A stretch of 64,000 nt of DNA from Palleronia abyssalis (GTDB lineage Bacteria > Pseudomonadota > Alphaproteobacteria > Rhodobacterales > Rhodobacteraceae), in the NCBI RefSeq assembly GCF_900302445.1, contig NZ_ONZF01000001.1, positions 186,001-250,000 on the forward strand, in the 5' to 3' direction. Below, in pieces: positions 1 to 9,203 of the stretch. The translations under genes and the position numbers were made by a program. The stretch's first letter is position 1. Each line of letters begins with the position of its first letter. The notes under the pieces are model-generated. The model was not told where the DNA came from. It saw only the letters and a list, made by a program, of their open reading frames with translations, and did not search any database.

Positions 1-1
1 G

Positions 2-412
2 CCTGAACCGGTCGAGGATCTGCGCCCCGAGGTCGAGACGTTGAAGGGCGAACTGGCCTCCGAGCGCGAGCTGGTCACGCAGCTGGAGGAACGCCTGAAA
101 GGCAGTCGCGAGCGGCACGAGTCCCGCGTCGCCGAGCTGGAATCCGAGCTGGAAAGCGCGCAGACCCTGTTGGCCGAGATCGAGGAGGACCGCGCCCGCC
201 TGAAGGTCGTGGCCGACGCGTTGCGCGACACCTGTGAGGCGCTGCGCAGCGTCAACGCCGAGGGGGTGGGGGACGCCGAGTTGGTCAATACCGCGATGGC
301 GGCCGAGATCGAGACGCTGGCCACCCTGCGGCGCAGCGACCGGTCCGAACTGGACGGCGTGCTGGCCCTTCTGGCCCCCGTCGTCGCCGAGGAGGACAAT
401 GCGAATGCCTGA
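2..412 (+). CDS. Coiled-coil hypothetical protein, 5' end outside window
   Basis: The reading frame is open from the first bases of the window, so the N-terminus is missing. The visible 136 residues are rich in Glu, Arg, Leu and Ala with heptad-like spacing, which predicts a long coiled coil. I see no catalytic motif or membrane segment. The stop overlaps the start of zapA by a few bases, so the two are probably translationally coupled. A division-associated scaffolding role would fit that context, but this is inference. The function is not recognised. Confidence 0.7.
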   Translation, partial: PEPVEDLRPEVETLKGELASERELVTQLEERLKGSRERHESRVAELESELESAQTLLAEIEEDRARLKVVADALRDTCEALRSVNAEGVGDAELVNTAMAAEIETLATLRRSDRSELDGVLALLAPVVAEEDNANA

Positions 413-803
413 TGTGAAAGTCATGATTGGCGGGCGAGACTATGAAGTGGCCTGCCAGCCCGGCGAAGAGCATTACCTGCATTCCGCCGCGCGTCTACTG
501 GATGCCGAGGCGCAGGTACTGGTGAACCAGATCGGCCGCATGCCCGAGCCGCGGATGCTTCTGATGGCGGGGCTGATGCTGGCCGACAAGACCGCCGGGG
601 TCGAGGATCAGATGCGCACCGCCAAGGAACGGGTGGCCGAACTTGAGCGTCAGGTGGCGCAGCTGCGCGCCACTCCGCCCCGGACCGAACGGGTCGAGGT
701 GCCCGCCATCCCCCAGCAGGTCCTGGACGAGCTGGACCGCCTTGCCGAGCGGGCCGAGTCGTTGGCCGAAGAGACCGAGCGTCGCGGGGTGGTCGAAGCA
801 TGA
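405..803 (+). CDS. zapA: Cell division protein ZapA
   Basis: A 132-residue protein that starts MPDVKVMIGGRDYEVACQPG, the typical ZapA N-terminus, followed by a helical region and a C-terminal coiled coil of about residues 65-130. ZapA binds FtsZ in the cytoplasm and promotes bundling of Z-ring filaments. The start at 405 is preferred because GGAGGA lies at 391-396, 8 bases upstream; an ATG at 399 is too close to that site. The gene overlaps the end of the upstream coiled-coil gene and its stop overlaps the next start (ATGA), so the three genes form one transcription unit. The family assignment is secure. Confidence 0.88.
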   Translation: MPDVKVMIGGRDYEVACQPGEEHYLHSAARLLDAEAQVLVNQIGRMPEPRMLLMAGLMLADKTAGVEDQMRTAKERVAELERQVAQLRATPPRTERVEVPAIPQQVLDELDRLAERAESLAEETERRGVVEA

Positions 804-1132
804 TACGCCTGATCACCGTGGCCACGCTTGCCATTGCCCCCGCCGTGGCGTCCGCCGCACCTGAACCGGTAACCTACGAATGCGAACGCGGCGCACGCGT
901 TCCGGTCCTCTACGTCAACGGCGTCGATCCGACACTTGCCATTCTGCTGGTCGACGGGAACCTCGTCGCCCTGCCCCGGACCCCCGCAGCGTCTGGATCG
1001 CGCTACGTCGACGGCGAGGCGGGATACCTGTGGTATATCAAGGGGGACGATGCGCGGCTGCAATGGATAGACGCGGAAACCGGGGATGTTCTATCCTTGC
1101 TCAACGAATGCCGAGCAATCCATCAACGATGA
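800..1132 (+). CDS. MliC-family lysozyme inhibitor-like exported protein
   Basis: A 110-residue protein with a signal peptide at residues 1-19 (hydrophobic core, ASA cleavage site). The mature part has the MliC pattern: an early Tyr-Glu-Cys (Cys28), a central SGSRYVDGEAGYLWYIKGD block, and a late Cys (104) that would form the family disulphide. MliC proteins are periplasmic and inhibit C-type lysozyme. No lipobox Cys is visible, so a soluble periplasmic form is likely. It overlaps zapA by 4 bases. The inhibitor function is inferred from family resemblance only. Confidence 0.72.
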   Translation: MIRLITVATLAIAPAVASAAPEPVTYECERGARVPVLYVNGVDPTLAILLVDGNLVALPRTPAASGSRYVDGEAGYLWYIKGDDARLQWIDAETGDVLSLLNECRAIHQR

Positions 1133-1229
1133 CGTCGGGACTGGAGTCCGCATCACCGCCGTCATGTATGTCTGACCCGCCGGGACCCTGAGAGAGTCGT
1201 GGCGACACGCGGATCGCCACCGGTTGGGT

Positions 1230-1264
1230 GGCACCGCGGGCGCGCACGGCACGCCCGCGGTGCC
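1230..1264. terminator. Strong hairpin between convergent genes
   Basis: GGCACCGCGGGCG (1230-1242) pairs perfectly with CGCCCGCGGTGCC (1252-1264) around a 9-base loop. It lies between the convergent MliC-like gene and grxD, 7 bases past the grxD stop. There is no T-run on either side, so it may act as a two-way terminator or RNA 3'-end stabiliser rather than a canonical intrinsic terminator. Confidence 0.55.
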
Positions 1265-1271
1265 GACGCCC

Positions 1272-1631
1272 TCAGGCGTTCGCTTCGCGGATTTTCTCGG
1301 CGGCGTCCTTGTCGAACGTGACACCCTCCTTCTCGAACAGCTGGTCCAGCTCGCCCGACAGAGTCATCTCGGTGACGATGTCGCAACCGCCGACGAATTC
1401 GCCCTTCACGTAAAGCTGCGGGATCGTCGGCCAGTCGGAGTATTCCTTGATGCCCTGGCGGACATCCTCGTCGGCCAGCACGTTCACGTCGGCAAAGTCC
1501 ACGCCCATGAAGTTCAGTACGCCCGCCACGCGGGACGAGAACCCGCATTGCGGCATCGACTTCGTGCCCTTCATGAACAGCACCACGTCGTTGGCGGTCA
1601 CCGTTTGCTTGATCGTTTCTTCAGCGCTCAT
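1272..1631 (-). CDS. grxD: Monothiol glutaredoxin Grx4 family (CGFS)
   Basis: A 119-residue single-domain glutaredoxin with the CGFS active site (Cys29) in [10 protein letters not shown], and the [16 protein letters not shown] and GGCDIV segments that bind glutathione. CGFS glutaredoxins carry or transfer [2Fe-2S] clusters in the cytosol and partner with BolA proteins. It is the last gene of the bolA/small protein/grxD operon, and its ATG overlaps the stop of the preceding gene. The operon context supports an Fe-S trafficking role. Confidence 0.93.
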   Translation of the reverse strand: MSAEETIKQTVTANDVVLFMKGTKSMPQCGFSSRVAGVLNFMGVDFADVNVLADEDVRQGIKEYSDWPTIPQLYVKGEFVGGCDIVTEMTLSGELDQLFEKEGVTFDKDAAEKIREANA

Positions 1632-1885
1632 TTTTCAGCCTTTCGCTTGTCCTTCGGCACGAAAAGACGCGCATACTCCTGCGGGTCCCTCGGCACGGTG
1701 TATTCGGTCGTCTCGCCGCCGCCGCCCCCGCCCGAGAAATACTCGGACTTCAGGACATGGTGGCCTTTGCCAGGCGCGGCACCCCTGCGGGCGCCGACCT
1801 CGGATCGCATAACAGCGCGCACCCGGACGGCCAGCACGGCGGCGATCGCCACCACCAACACGGCCGAGAGCGCGAACCCGCTCAT
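1628..1885 (-). CDS. Small single-pass membrane protein between bolA and grxD
   Basis: An 85-residue protein. One membrane segment at about residues 4-20 ([17 protein letters not shown]) is followed by a basic stretch, a run of six glycines near residue 52, and a C-terminal [19 protein letters not shown] segment. The start at 1885 was chosen because it directly overlaps the bolA stop and begins the hydrophobic helix. I do not recognise a named family. Overlaps of 4 bases on both sides make it the middle gene of an operon with BolA and Grx4, so a membrane-linked role in the same process is possible but unproven. Confidence 0.72.
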   Translation of the reverse strand: MSGFALSAVLVVAIAAVLAVRVRAVMRSEVGARRGAAPGKGHHVLKSEYFSGGGGGGETTEYTVPRDPQEYARLFVPKDKRKAEK

Positions 1886-2124
1886 TCCGGGGCGCGTGTG
1901 GTCAGCGCCAGCGCGTGAAGATCGCCCGCCGGTCCGTCCATCTTTCCCTTCAGCGCGGCATAGACGGCCCGCTGCTGCTGCACCCGGTTCTTTCCGCGGA
2001 AACTCTCGTCGACGACCTCGGCGGCATAGTGGTTCCCGTCGCCCGCGAGGTCGGTAATGGTGATCTGGGCGTCGGGAAACTCGATGCGGATGAGTTCCTC
2101 GATCTCTCGGGCTTCGATGGCCAT
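1882..2124 (-). CDS. bolA: BolA-family protein
   Basis: An 80-residue BolA-like protein starting MAIEAREIEELIRIEFPDAQ with the conserved GDGNHYAAEVVDESFRGKNR core and a C-terminal DLHALALTT segment. BolA proteins bind CGFS glutaredoxins and help move or sense Fe-S clusters. Longer upstream extension of the frame was rejected because this ATG gives the standard family N-terminus. AGAGGA lies a short distance upstream. First gene of the operon that ends with grxD. Confidence 0.9.
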   Translation of the reverse strand: MAIEAREIEELIRIEFPDAQITITDLAGDGNHYAAEVVDESFRGKNRVQQQRAVYAALKGKMDGPAGDLHALALTTRAPE

Positions 2125-2286
2125 GGGGATCCTCTGTTCGGGGTTCGGGCGCACAGAAGGTAAGAACCCGCGTCCCCGGGCGCAAGCGAAAGCAAGGTTG
2201 GTCGGCACGAAGAACCGTCCTACGTGTTTTCGCTTATCGCAATGAAGTGATGGACCCGGGCCATTCCCGGCAACTGGAGGGACGAC

Positions 2287-3752
2287 ATGCAGATCGGCAT
2301 ATGGATCAGCCTCGCCGCCTATTTCATCCTGATGCTCGGCATCGGGGTCTATGCGTGGCGAAAATCGACCTCGAACTCCGAGGAATACGTGCTGGGCGGT
2401 CGCAACCTGCCCCCCGCGGTCGCGGCCCTGTCTGCCGGGGCCTCGGACATGTCGGGCTGGCTGCTTCTGGGTCTGCCCGGCGCGCTTTATGCCGCTGGTC
2501 TGGTCGAGGCGTGGATCGGCATCGGGCTGTTCGTCGGCGCGCTTCTGAACTGGATCATCGTCGCCCCGCGCCTGCGCGAGCAGACAGAACGCTATAACAA
2601 TTCGCTGACTATCCCCAGCTTTCTGGCCAACCGCTTTCCCAGCCAGGCGACCGCGCTGCGCATGGTCTCGGCCATCATCATCGTGGTGTTCTTCGCGGTC
2701 TACACGGCCTCGGGCCTCGTCGGCGGCGGCAAGCTGGTGCAATCCGCGTTCGACGGCAATTATCAGGTGGGGTCTGGCTGACGCTGGGCGTGGTTCTGGC
2801 CTACACGGTCGTGGGCGGGTTTCTGGCCGTGTCGCTGACCGATTTCTGCCAAGGCGTGATCATGATGCTGGCACTGGTCATCATGCCGATCATCGTCCTC
2901 TACGCGGGCGACGGCGGCGGGTTCGATCAGGCGGCCGGCACCCTGCGTGAGGTCGATTCCAGCTACTTGTCCCTGACCGAAGGTCTGACCGCCATCGGGT
3001 GGCTGTCGGCCGTGACCTGGGGCCTGGGCTATTTCGGCCAGCCCCACATCATCGTGCGATTCATGGCCGTGCGGAGCGTGAAAGAGGTGGCCGCAGCCCG
3101 AAATATCGGAATGACGTGGATGGCGATCTCGCTCGTCGGTGCGATCGGCGTCGGCATCCTGGGTCGCGCCTATGCCGAGCGGAACGGCGTCAACGTCGAA
3201 GACAGCGAGACGATCTTCATCGTCCTGGCCGATCTTCTGTTCCACCCACTGGTGACCGGGTTCCTCTATGCCGCGTTGCTGGCGGCGATCATGTCGACCG
3301 TGTCCAGCCAGCTTCTGGTCTCGTCCTCGTCGCTGTCCGAGGATTTCTATCGCCTCGTCCTCAGCCGCAAGCCCAGCGAGACCGAGATCGTCAATATCGG
3401 CCGTCTTGCGGTCGTCGCGGTTGGCGTCGTCGCGGCCTTCATCGCACGAAACCCCGACAGCAACGTCCTCAGCCTCGTGTCGAATGCCTGGGCCGGGTTC
3501 GGGGCGGCGTTCGGTCCGTTAATCATCCTGGCGCTGACGTGGTCGCGGATGACGGGCGCCGGCGCTATCGCCGGGCTGGTCACGGGTGCGGTCACGGTGA
3601 TCGTGTGGATCACGCTGGGCTGGAACGGAAGCTTCCTGGGCGGTCCGGGCATCTACGAGATCATCCCGGGCTTCATCCTGGCCTTCGCCGCGATCGTCGC
3701 CGTCAGCCTGGCGACCGAAGCGTCCGGGGAATTCCGCGCCGCAAAGACCTGA
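2287..3752 (+). pseudogene. putP: Sodium/proline symporter PutP, broken by a -1 frameshift
   Basis: Two adjacent frames together give a full PutP of about 488 residues. Residues 1-161 (from 2287, GGAGG upstream) carry YVLGGRNLPP and LSAGASDMSGWLLLGLPGA. The second frame continues with TVVGGFLAVSLTD, GYFGQPHIIVRFMA and the final IYEIIPGFILAF helix. The first frame stops at 2779-2781. The frames join at 2769-2772, where GGGG is found; one more G would restore Gly-Val-Trp-Leu-Thr as in the family. PutP imports proline with Na+ through about 13 membrane helices. Both halves look otherwise undamaged, so this is either a recent inactivation or a homopolymer sequencing error. Confidence 0.85.
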
Positions 3753-3758
3753 CAGATG

Positions 3759-3783
3759 CGGGGGCGGCCTTTGGTTGCCCCCG
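3759..3783. terminator. Hairpin between convergent putP and osmC
   Basis: CGGGGGC (3759-3765) pairs with GCCCCCG (3777-3783). It lies just after the putP stop and before the osmC stop on the other strand. Only weak T-richness follows (TTCACAT). Confidence 0.45.
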
Positions 3784-3802
3784 TTCACATATCCAAGCCG
3801 GG

Positions 3803-4231
3803 CTAGACGACCGTCGCGATGACCGAGATTTCGAGGTTCAGCGCGCGCGAGACCGGACAGTCCCGCGAGGCGTCCCGCGCGACCTTGTCCAGGATCTCCG
3901 GCTCGAGTCCCGGCGCCTTTGCATGAACGGTAAGATCCGACGTCTTGATCGTTGCTCCGGCTACCTCGTCGACAGAGACCGAAACCTGGGCCTGCACATC
4001 AAGACGCTCGGGGCTGTAGCCTTCCTTCGACAGCAGATCCGACAATTGCATGCTGAAACATGCCGCATGGGCGGCGGCGATTAGTTCTTCCGGGTTCGTT
4101 CCCGGATCATTCTCGAACCGGGTCCGGAAGCCAAAGAGGCATTCGTCGAGCGCCCCGGACGCGGTACTGACGGTTCCCCCGCCAAGCTTGAGATTCCCAC
4201 GCCATTCGGCGGAAGCATTCCGATGCAACAC
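3803..4231 (-). CDS. osmC: OsmC/Ohr-family peroxidase
   Basis: A 142-residue OsmC-type protein with the two redox cysteines: Cys58 in AAHAACFSMQLS and Cys125 in SRDCPVSRAL. The family reduces organic hydroperoxides in the cytoplasm. The spacing and the NPEELIAAAHAACFSM motif fit OsmC better than Ohr. The start is GTG at 4231, supported by AAGGAG 7 bases upstream on the minus strand. It is a monocistronic gene convergent with putP. Confidence 0.88.
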   Translation of the reverse strand: MLHRNASAEWRGNLKLGGGTVSTASGALDECLFGFRTRFENDPGTNPEELIAAAHAACFSMQLSDLLSKEGYSPERLDVQAQVSVSVDEVAGATIKTSDLTVHAKAPGLEPEILDKVARDASRDCPVSRALNLEISVIATVV

Positions 4232-4520
4232 TACGCCTCTCCTTCACCATGCACCCGGCGGAGGATAGACGATATATTCTAATGGAAGGTTGATGCGCGA
4301 CGGTCAGACCACGCACTTACCAATGCTGTTACAGGCCCGACGGCAGGTCAAAAGATCAACGGCCAAGCGAAGAGTTACGACCCCGGTATAATGCACCGTG
4401 GGTCATCGCAGCATTCGCCGCCGATCTGGCCGAGCAACGACCGCTAAGTCGCGCCCGGCCCTGCCGAAGTTCGGTCGCCGGCGCTCATCGGGCGCGGGCC
4501 AAACCTGCCCCGACACAGCC
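4232..4520. other. Intergenic region between osmC and pgi
   Basis: This 289-base gap holds the osmC upstream region (TAGAAT on the minus strand near 4275 is a possible -10 box, without a convincing -35). The rest, next to the pgi stop, shows no gene or clear repeat. Confidence 0.4.
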
Positions 4521-6125
4521 CTATGCCATCAGCCAGCCGACCAGCCTTGCCGTAGATGCGTCCTTGCCGTCCGTGCTCTGGTCGCCCGCCAGTACCGGCT
4601 CCAGCGCCTTGGCCAGTTCCTTGCCAAGTTCGACCCCCCACTGGTCGAACGAATTGATCCCCAGAAGCACGCCTTCGACGAAGACGCGATGCTCATAAAG
4701 GGCGACGATCTGGCCCAGAACCTCGGGCGTAAGGCTGTCATACAGAAGCGTGGTCGAGGGGCGGTTGCCTGGAAAGACGCGGTGGCGGGCCTGACGTTCA
4801 AGCTCGGAGCCTTCGAACTTGTCGGCCACCGACTTGCGCGCCTCGTCCAGCGACCGGCCGCGCAGAAGCGCTTCGGACTGGGCGAGGCAGTTGGCGACCA
4901 GCAGGCGGTGCTGATGGGACAGCGATTCCTCGTGACCATGCTTGCCGACCATGAACTCGCATGGCACCACGCGGGTGCCCTGGTGGATCAGCTGGTAGAA
5001 CGCATGCTGGCCGTTGGTCCCCGGCTCGCCCCACACCACAGGGCCGCTGTCGACAGGCAGGTCGTCGCCATCCATCGACACGCGCTTGCCGTTGCTCTCC
5101 ATCTCCAGCTGCTGAAGGTAGGCGGGCAGACGCGCGAGACGTTGTTCATAGGGCAGAACCGCGCGGGTGGCGTAACCGCAGCCCTGGTTGTGCCAGATGC
5201 CGATCAGCGCCAGCATCACGGGCATGTTCGCCAGCGGTTCGGCTTGGCGGAAATGCTGGTCCATCGCCTCGGCCCCGCGCAGGAACTCGCGGAAGCGCTG
5301 CGGGCCGATCGCGATCATCAGCGACAGGCCGATGGGTCCCCACATGGAATAGCGCCCGCCGACCCAGTCCTCGAACCCGAAGACGCGGGTTTCCGAGATG
5401 CCGAACTCCCACGTCTTGTCCGCGGCCGAGGACAGTGCCGCGAATTGCGCGGCCGGGTCGCGCACCTGCTCGGCCATCCAGTCCTTCGCGGTCTGGGCGT
5501 TGGTCATCGTCTCGATCGTCGTGAAGGTCTTCGAGGCGACGATCACCAGCGTCGTCGTCGGATCCAGCGGGGCCAGAACGTCGGCGATATGCGCGCCGTC
5601 CACGTTCGACACGAAATGCGTGCGCGGCCCGTCATGGAACGGCACCAGCGCCTGCGCGGCCATGGCGGGGCCCAGATCCGACCCGCCGATGCCGATATTG
5701 ACCACATCCGTGATGGGACCGCCCTGCCCGCGGTAATTCCCTTCGCGCACCGACCGCGCGAAGCCTTCCATCCGGGCCAGCGTGCCCAGAACGCGGGGCA
5801 TCACGTCGTTGCCTTCGATCAGGATCCGCTTGCCGTCGAGGTTGCGCAAGGCGCTGTGCAGAACGGCGCGGCCTTCGGTCTCGTTGATGCGCTTGCCGGT
5901 GAACATCGCCTCGCGGCGGGCGTCCAGATCGGCGGTGGCGCAGAGGCCTATCAGCGTCTCCCGCGTCTCGGCGTCGATGTTGGTCTTGGAATAGTCGAAC
6001 AGCATCCCCAACGCCTCGACCGCGAAGTCCTGCGCGCGGTCCTCGTCCATGAGGTCAAGGATGGGACGGTCGTGGACGGCCTCGGCGCGGTCCTTCAGGG
6101 TCGTCCAGGTCGAAGACGGGATCAT
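4521..6125 (-). CDS. pgi: Glucose-6-phosphate isomerase
   Basis: A 534-residue PGI that interconverts glucose-6-phosphate and fructose-6-phosphate in the cytoplasm. It has the [14 protein letters not shown] phosphate-binding motif, the [17 protein letters not shown] signature and the GVELGKELA segment near the C-terminus. Length is normal for the family. It starts 4 bases after the pgl stop and is the last gene of zwf-pgl-pgi. Together these genes let the cell cycle hexose phosphates into the oxidative pentose phosphate or Entner-Doudoroff route. Confidence 0.96.
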   Translation of the reverse strand: MIPSSTWTTLKDRAEAVHDRPILDLMDEDRAQDFAVEALGMLFDYSKTNIDAETRETLIGLCATADLDARREAMFTGKRINETEGRAVLHSALRNLDGKRILIEGNDVMPRVLGTLARMEGFARSVREGNYRGQGGPITDVVNIGIGGSDLGPAMAAQALVPFHDGPRTHFVSNVDGAHIADVLAPLDPTTTLVIVASKTFTTIETMTNAQTAKDWMAEQVRDPAAQFAALSSAADKTWEFGISETRVFGFEDWVGGRYSMWGPIGLSLMIAIGPQRFREFLRGAEAMDQHFRQAEPLANMPVMLALIGIWHNQGCGYATRAVLPYEQRLARLPAYLQQLEMESNGKRVSMDGDDLPVDSGPVVWGEPGTNGQHAFYQLIHQGTRVVPCEFMVGKHGHEESLSHQHRLLVANCLAQSEALLRGRSLDEARKSVADKFEGSELERQARHRVFPGNRPSTTLLYDSLTPEVLGQIVALYEHRVFVEGVLLGINSFDQWGVELGKELAKALEPVLAGDQSTDGKDASTARLVGWLMA

Positions 6126-6129
6126 GCGG

Positions 6130-6795
6130 CTACTCCTTGGCCCAATGCACGGTGGCGTCGCCCAGGACCAGCGCGATGGGCGCGTCCTCGGGCTTCAGTC
6201 TGGCGGCCTTCTCGATGGCCGCGCGTTTCTCGTCCCCGGTGATGACGACATGGGTCGACAGAGCGCCCCGAAGCACCGGGCCGGTCAGGGTCACCCGCGG
6301 CTCCAGCCCCTCGGGGGCATCGACCTGCATCACGGGCGGCGCCTTCGACGACAGCGCATCGGCCAGCTGCGGCGAGCCGGGGAACAGCGACGCGCAATGC
6401 ATGTCCGAGCCCATCCCCAGAAGCAGGATCGACAGGGGCAGCTCGGGCGCGATACGATTGGTCAGATCGTCCATCGACACGCCCGCGCCGGGGATCAGGC
6501 GGATGAACTGCGCCGCCGCCGCCTTGTCGCGCAGCAGCCGGTCATGCAGCAAACGCTCGTTTGAGCGTTCGTGATCAGGCGGCACCATCCGCTCGTCCGT
6601 CAGCAGGACATGCACCCGGTCCCAGTGCAGGTTGGCGCCGGACAGAGTGTCGAAGACCGGACCCGGGGTCGATCCTCCGGGCACGGCCAGCGAGGCGTGG
6701 TCGTGCACCGCGAGGCTTTTTGAGATTTCGCTCGCCAGTTTGTCGGCAAGCTGCATCATCATCATCTCGGTGTCGGCGTATTCGACGAATTCCAT
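6130..6795 (-). CDS. pgl: 6-phosphogluconolactonase
   Basis: A 221-residue DevB-type lactonase that hydrolyses 6-phosphogluconolactone. It shows the [18 protein letters not shown] sugar-phosphate loop, [19 protein letters not shown] and [17 protein letters not shown] motifs. It sits between zwf and pgi, which catalyse the adjacent steps. The start at 6795 gives the usual family N-terminus. Family and role are secure. Confidence 0.95.
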   Translation of the reverse strand: MEFVEYADTEMMMMQLADKLASEISKSLAVHDHASLAVPGGSTPGPVFDTLSGANLHWDRVHVLLTDERMVPPDHERSNERLLHDRLLRDKAAAAQFIRLIPGAGVSMDDLTNRIAPELPLSILLLGMGSDMHCASLFPGSPQLADALSSKAPPVMQVDAPEGLEPRVTLTGPVLRGALSTHVVITGDEKRAAIEKAARLKPEDAPIALVLGDATVHWAKE

Positions 6796-6880
6796 GAAAG
6801 GGCCTTCGCTGTCAGGACGTGGTCCGCGCCTACCTAGCGCATTGCGCCGCGCGGGTCGATTTTCCGGCCGAATCCCGCCG

Positions 6881-8335
6881 TCATTCGCGGATTTCGCGCC
6901 AGCGGCGTTCCTCGCGATGCAGCAGCATGGCCGACTCCTCGGGCCCGCTCGATCCCGGCTCGTAGGGGTACGGGCGGCGGTCGCGGCTTTCCCAGCTTTC
7001 GATGATCGGATCGGTCCAGGCCCATGCAGCCTCGACCTCGTCGCCGCGCATGAACAGGGTCTGGTTGCCGCGGATCACGTCCATCACCAGCCGTTCGTAG
7101 GCATCGGTGACGTTGTCGTTCTCGGCCCCCAGCGCATCGGCGAAGGTCATGTCCAGCGGCACGTCGATCAGGCGCATGCCGCCCGGCCCCGGTTCCTTGA
7201 TGGTGACGCCAAGGGTCATGCCTTCGTTCGGTTGCAGGCGAATGGTCAGGATGTTGCGATGCCGCCCGGCCTCTTCGCCGAAGATCGAATGGGGCGCGTC
7301 CTTGAAGACGACCGCGATTTCCGACTGGCGCGCGCGCAGCCGCTTGCCGGTGCGCAGGTAGAACGGCGTGCCCGCCCACCGCCAGTTCGACACGTTGACC
7401 TTCATCGCCATGAAGCTTTCGGTGCGGCTGTCCTCGTTCTCGACATCGTGCAGATAGGACGGTGTCTTGCCCTTGGCGGTGTACTGGCCGCGCACCAGCT
7501 CCTCGGGCTTCACGGGGTCCAGCGCGCGGATCACCTTCAGCTTCTCGTCGCGCACGGCGTCGGGTTCGAACTGGCTGGGCGGCTCCATCGCGATGAGGCA
7601 CAGAAGCTGCATCAGGTGGTTCTGCACCATGTCGCGCATCGCGCCCGAGCGGTCGTAGTATCCGCCACGGCCACCCACGCCCACCGTCTCGGCCACGGTG
7701 ATCTGGATGTGGTCAACATACTGGCTGTTCCACAACGGCTCGAACAGGACGTTGCCGAAGCGCAGCGCCATCAGGTTCTGGACCGTCTCTTTGCCCAGAT
7801 AATGGTCGATGCGGTAGATCTGCGTCTCGTCGAAATGCTGGGCCAGCGTCTGGTTCAGCTTGCGCGCGGTTTCCAGATCGCGACCGAAGGGCTTTTCCAC
7901 CACGATCCGGGTCGAGGCGTCCGCGATCCCGTGTTCGTGCAGACGTTCGGCGATGGGGCCGAACAGCGACGGCGCAACCGAAAAGTAGAACGCGCTGATA
8001 TGGTCTCCGCGCTGGTGTTCCTTCAGCTCGGACCAGCCCTTGTCGCCGGTCGCGTCGATCGAGACGTAGCGCAGCAGCGACAGGAAGCCGTCGACCGCAT
8101 TCGACTCGAGCTTGTCCTTGCTGATGAACTCCTTCAGCGCCTCGTGCACCTCGTCGCGGTATTGGTCCTCGGTCAGGTCCGAGCGGGCCGCGCCGACGAT
8201 CTGCGATGTCTCGGGCATCTGTCCGGCGCGGAAACGTCTGTAGAGGCCGGGAAGGATCTTGCGGCGGGCCAGATCGCCCGTGCCGCCGAAAATGGTCAGG
8301 TCGAACGGATCGACCGGGATGACGCGCGAAACCAT
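6881..8335 (-). CDS. zwf: Glucose-6-phosphate 1-dehydrogenase
   Basis: A 484-residue enzyme that oxidises glucose-6-phosphate with NAD(P)+. The N-terminal dinucleotide site is TIFGGTGDLARRKILPGLY at about residues 13-31; the catalytic RIDHYLGKETVQNLMALRFGN region, a little over 170 residues in, contains the substrate Lys and His. Full length. It is the first gene of the operon and is divergent from the DUF533 gene across a 189-base spacer that should hold both promoters. Confidence 0.96.
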   Translation of the reverse strand: MVSRVIPVDPFDLTIFGGTGDLARRKILPGLYRRFRAGQMPETSQIVGAARSDLTEDQYRDEVHEALKEFISKDKLESNAVDGFLSLLRYVSIDATGDKGWSELKEHQRGDHISAFYFSVAPSLFGPIAERLHEHGIADASTRIVVEKPFGRDLETARKLNQTLAQHFDETQIYRIDHYLGKETVQNLMALRFGNVLFEPLWNSQYVDHIQITVAETVGVGGRGGYYDRSGAMRDMVQNHLMQLLCLIAMEPPSQFEPDAVRDEKLKVIRALDPVKPEELVRGQYTAKGKTPSYLHDVENEDSRTESFMAMKVNVSNWRWAGTPFYLRTGKRLRARQSEIAVVFKDAPHSIFGEEAGRHRNILTIRLQPNEGMTLGVTIKEPGPGGMRLIDVPLDMTFADALGAENDNVTDAYERLVMDVIRGNQTLFMRGDEVEAAWAWTDPIIESWESRDRRPYPYEPGSSGPEESAMLLHREERRWREIRE

Positions 8336-8524
8336 GGACTGCTCCCTTGCGGTTCGCGCCCTGAGTTGCCGTTCCGCGCGCGGTGGTCAAGTCTTGCGTG
8401 ATCGCTAACGGCACAGTGTTTCCGCCTTGCGTGACCTTGCTGCACGCGATCGACCGCCGACGCGCCGTGCGGGCGGGAACGGCCGCCCGGTCTGGGCCGT
8501 TCATCTGCCAAAGGAGTAATTCCA

Positions 8525-9202
8525 ATGAGCCTCAAACGAATTCTCGGCACGATGCTGGCCTCGCGCATGGCGGGACGTGGCAGACGGCGCGGCGGACTGG
8601 CCGGCGCGGCGATGGGCGGTCTGGGCCGTCGACGCAGCGGCATGGGCGGCAAGCTCGGCCTCGCGGCGATGGGGTACATGGCGTACAAGGCCTATCAAGA
8701 CAGCCAGTCCGGCAAGCAAGGCACCACGCGCGCCGGGTCGTCCTCCGGCGGGCTGGCGGGGCTGGTCCAACAGGTCACCGGCAAGGTGAAGGAAGCCACC
8801 GGCACGACCGAGCCCGAGCCCGACCTGACGGAAGACCAGCGCGCAGCCGATTCCCTAAGCGACGACAAGGCGCTTCTGCTGATCCGGGCGATGATCACGG
8901 CCGCCTATTCCGACGGGGCGATGTCCCAGCAAGAACGCGCGACCATCATGGGCGAGATCGAGCAGAGCGGCGGCGACGCCGAGGATCGCGCCGTGATGGA
9001 GCGTGAGATCGCCAACCCCAAGCCGCTGGACGAGTTGCTGGTCCAGGTCAACGACCACGAGACCGCGCAGGAATTCTACCTCGCCTCGAGCGCGGCGGTC
9101 GACGGCGAGTCCGAGGCGAACCGCGCCTACCTGGCCGAGTTGCGTCGCCGGCTGGAGCTGACGGACGAGGAAGTCGCCGAAATCGACGAGATGGCCGCCT
9201 GA
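8525..9202 (+). CDS. DUF533 / TerB-like protein
   Basis: A 225-residue protein. The N-terminal 45 residues are Gly- and Arg-rich (SLKRILGTMLASRMAGRGRR), followed by a short hydrophobic GGKLGLAAMGYMAYKAYQ segment. Residues from about 110 form the alpha-helical TerB-like domain (ALLLIRAMITAAYSDGAMSQ ... FYLASSAAVDGESEANRAYL). This is the DUF533 architecture, thought to be inner-membrane associated. No enzymatic role is known. AAGGAG lies upstream of the start. Confidence 0.82.
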   Translation: MSLKRILGTMLASRMAGRGRRRGGLAGAAMGGLGRRRSGMGGKLGLAAMGYMAYKAYQDSQSGKQGTTRAGSSSGGLAGLVQQVTGKVKEATGTTEPEPDLTEDQRAADSLSDDKALLLIRAMITAAYSDGAMSQQERATIMGEIEQSGGDAEDRAVMEREIANPKPLDELLVQVNDHETAQEFYLASSAAVDGESEANRAYLAELRRRLELTDEEVAEIDEMAA

Positions 9203-9203
9203 C

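Noticed and set aside
4398-6242. 614-residue plus-strand frame across pgi
   Set aside because: Shadow of pgi, which has full catalytic motifs on the minus strand.
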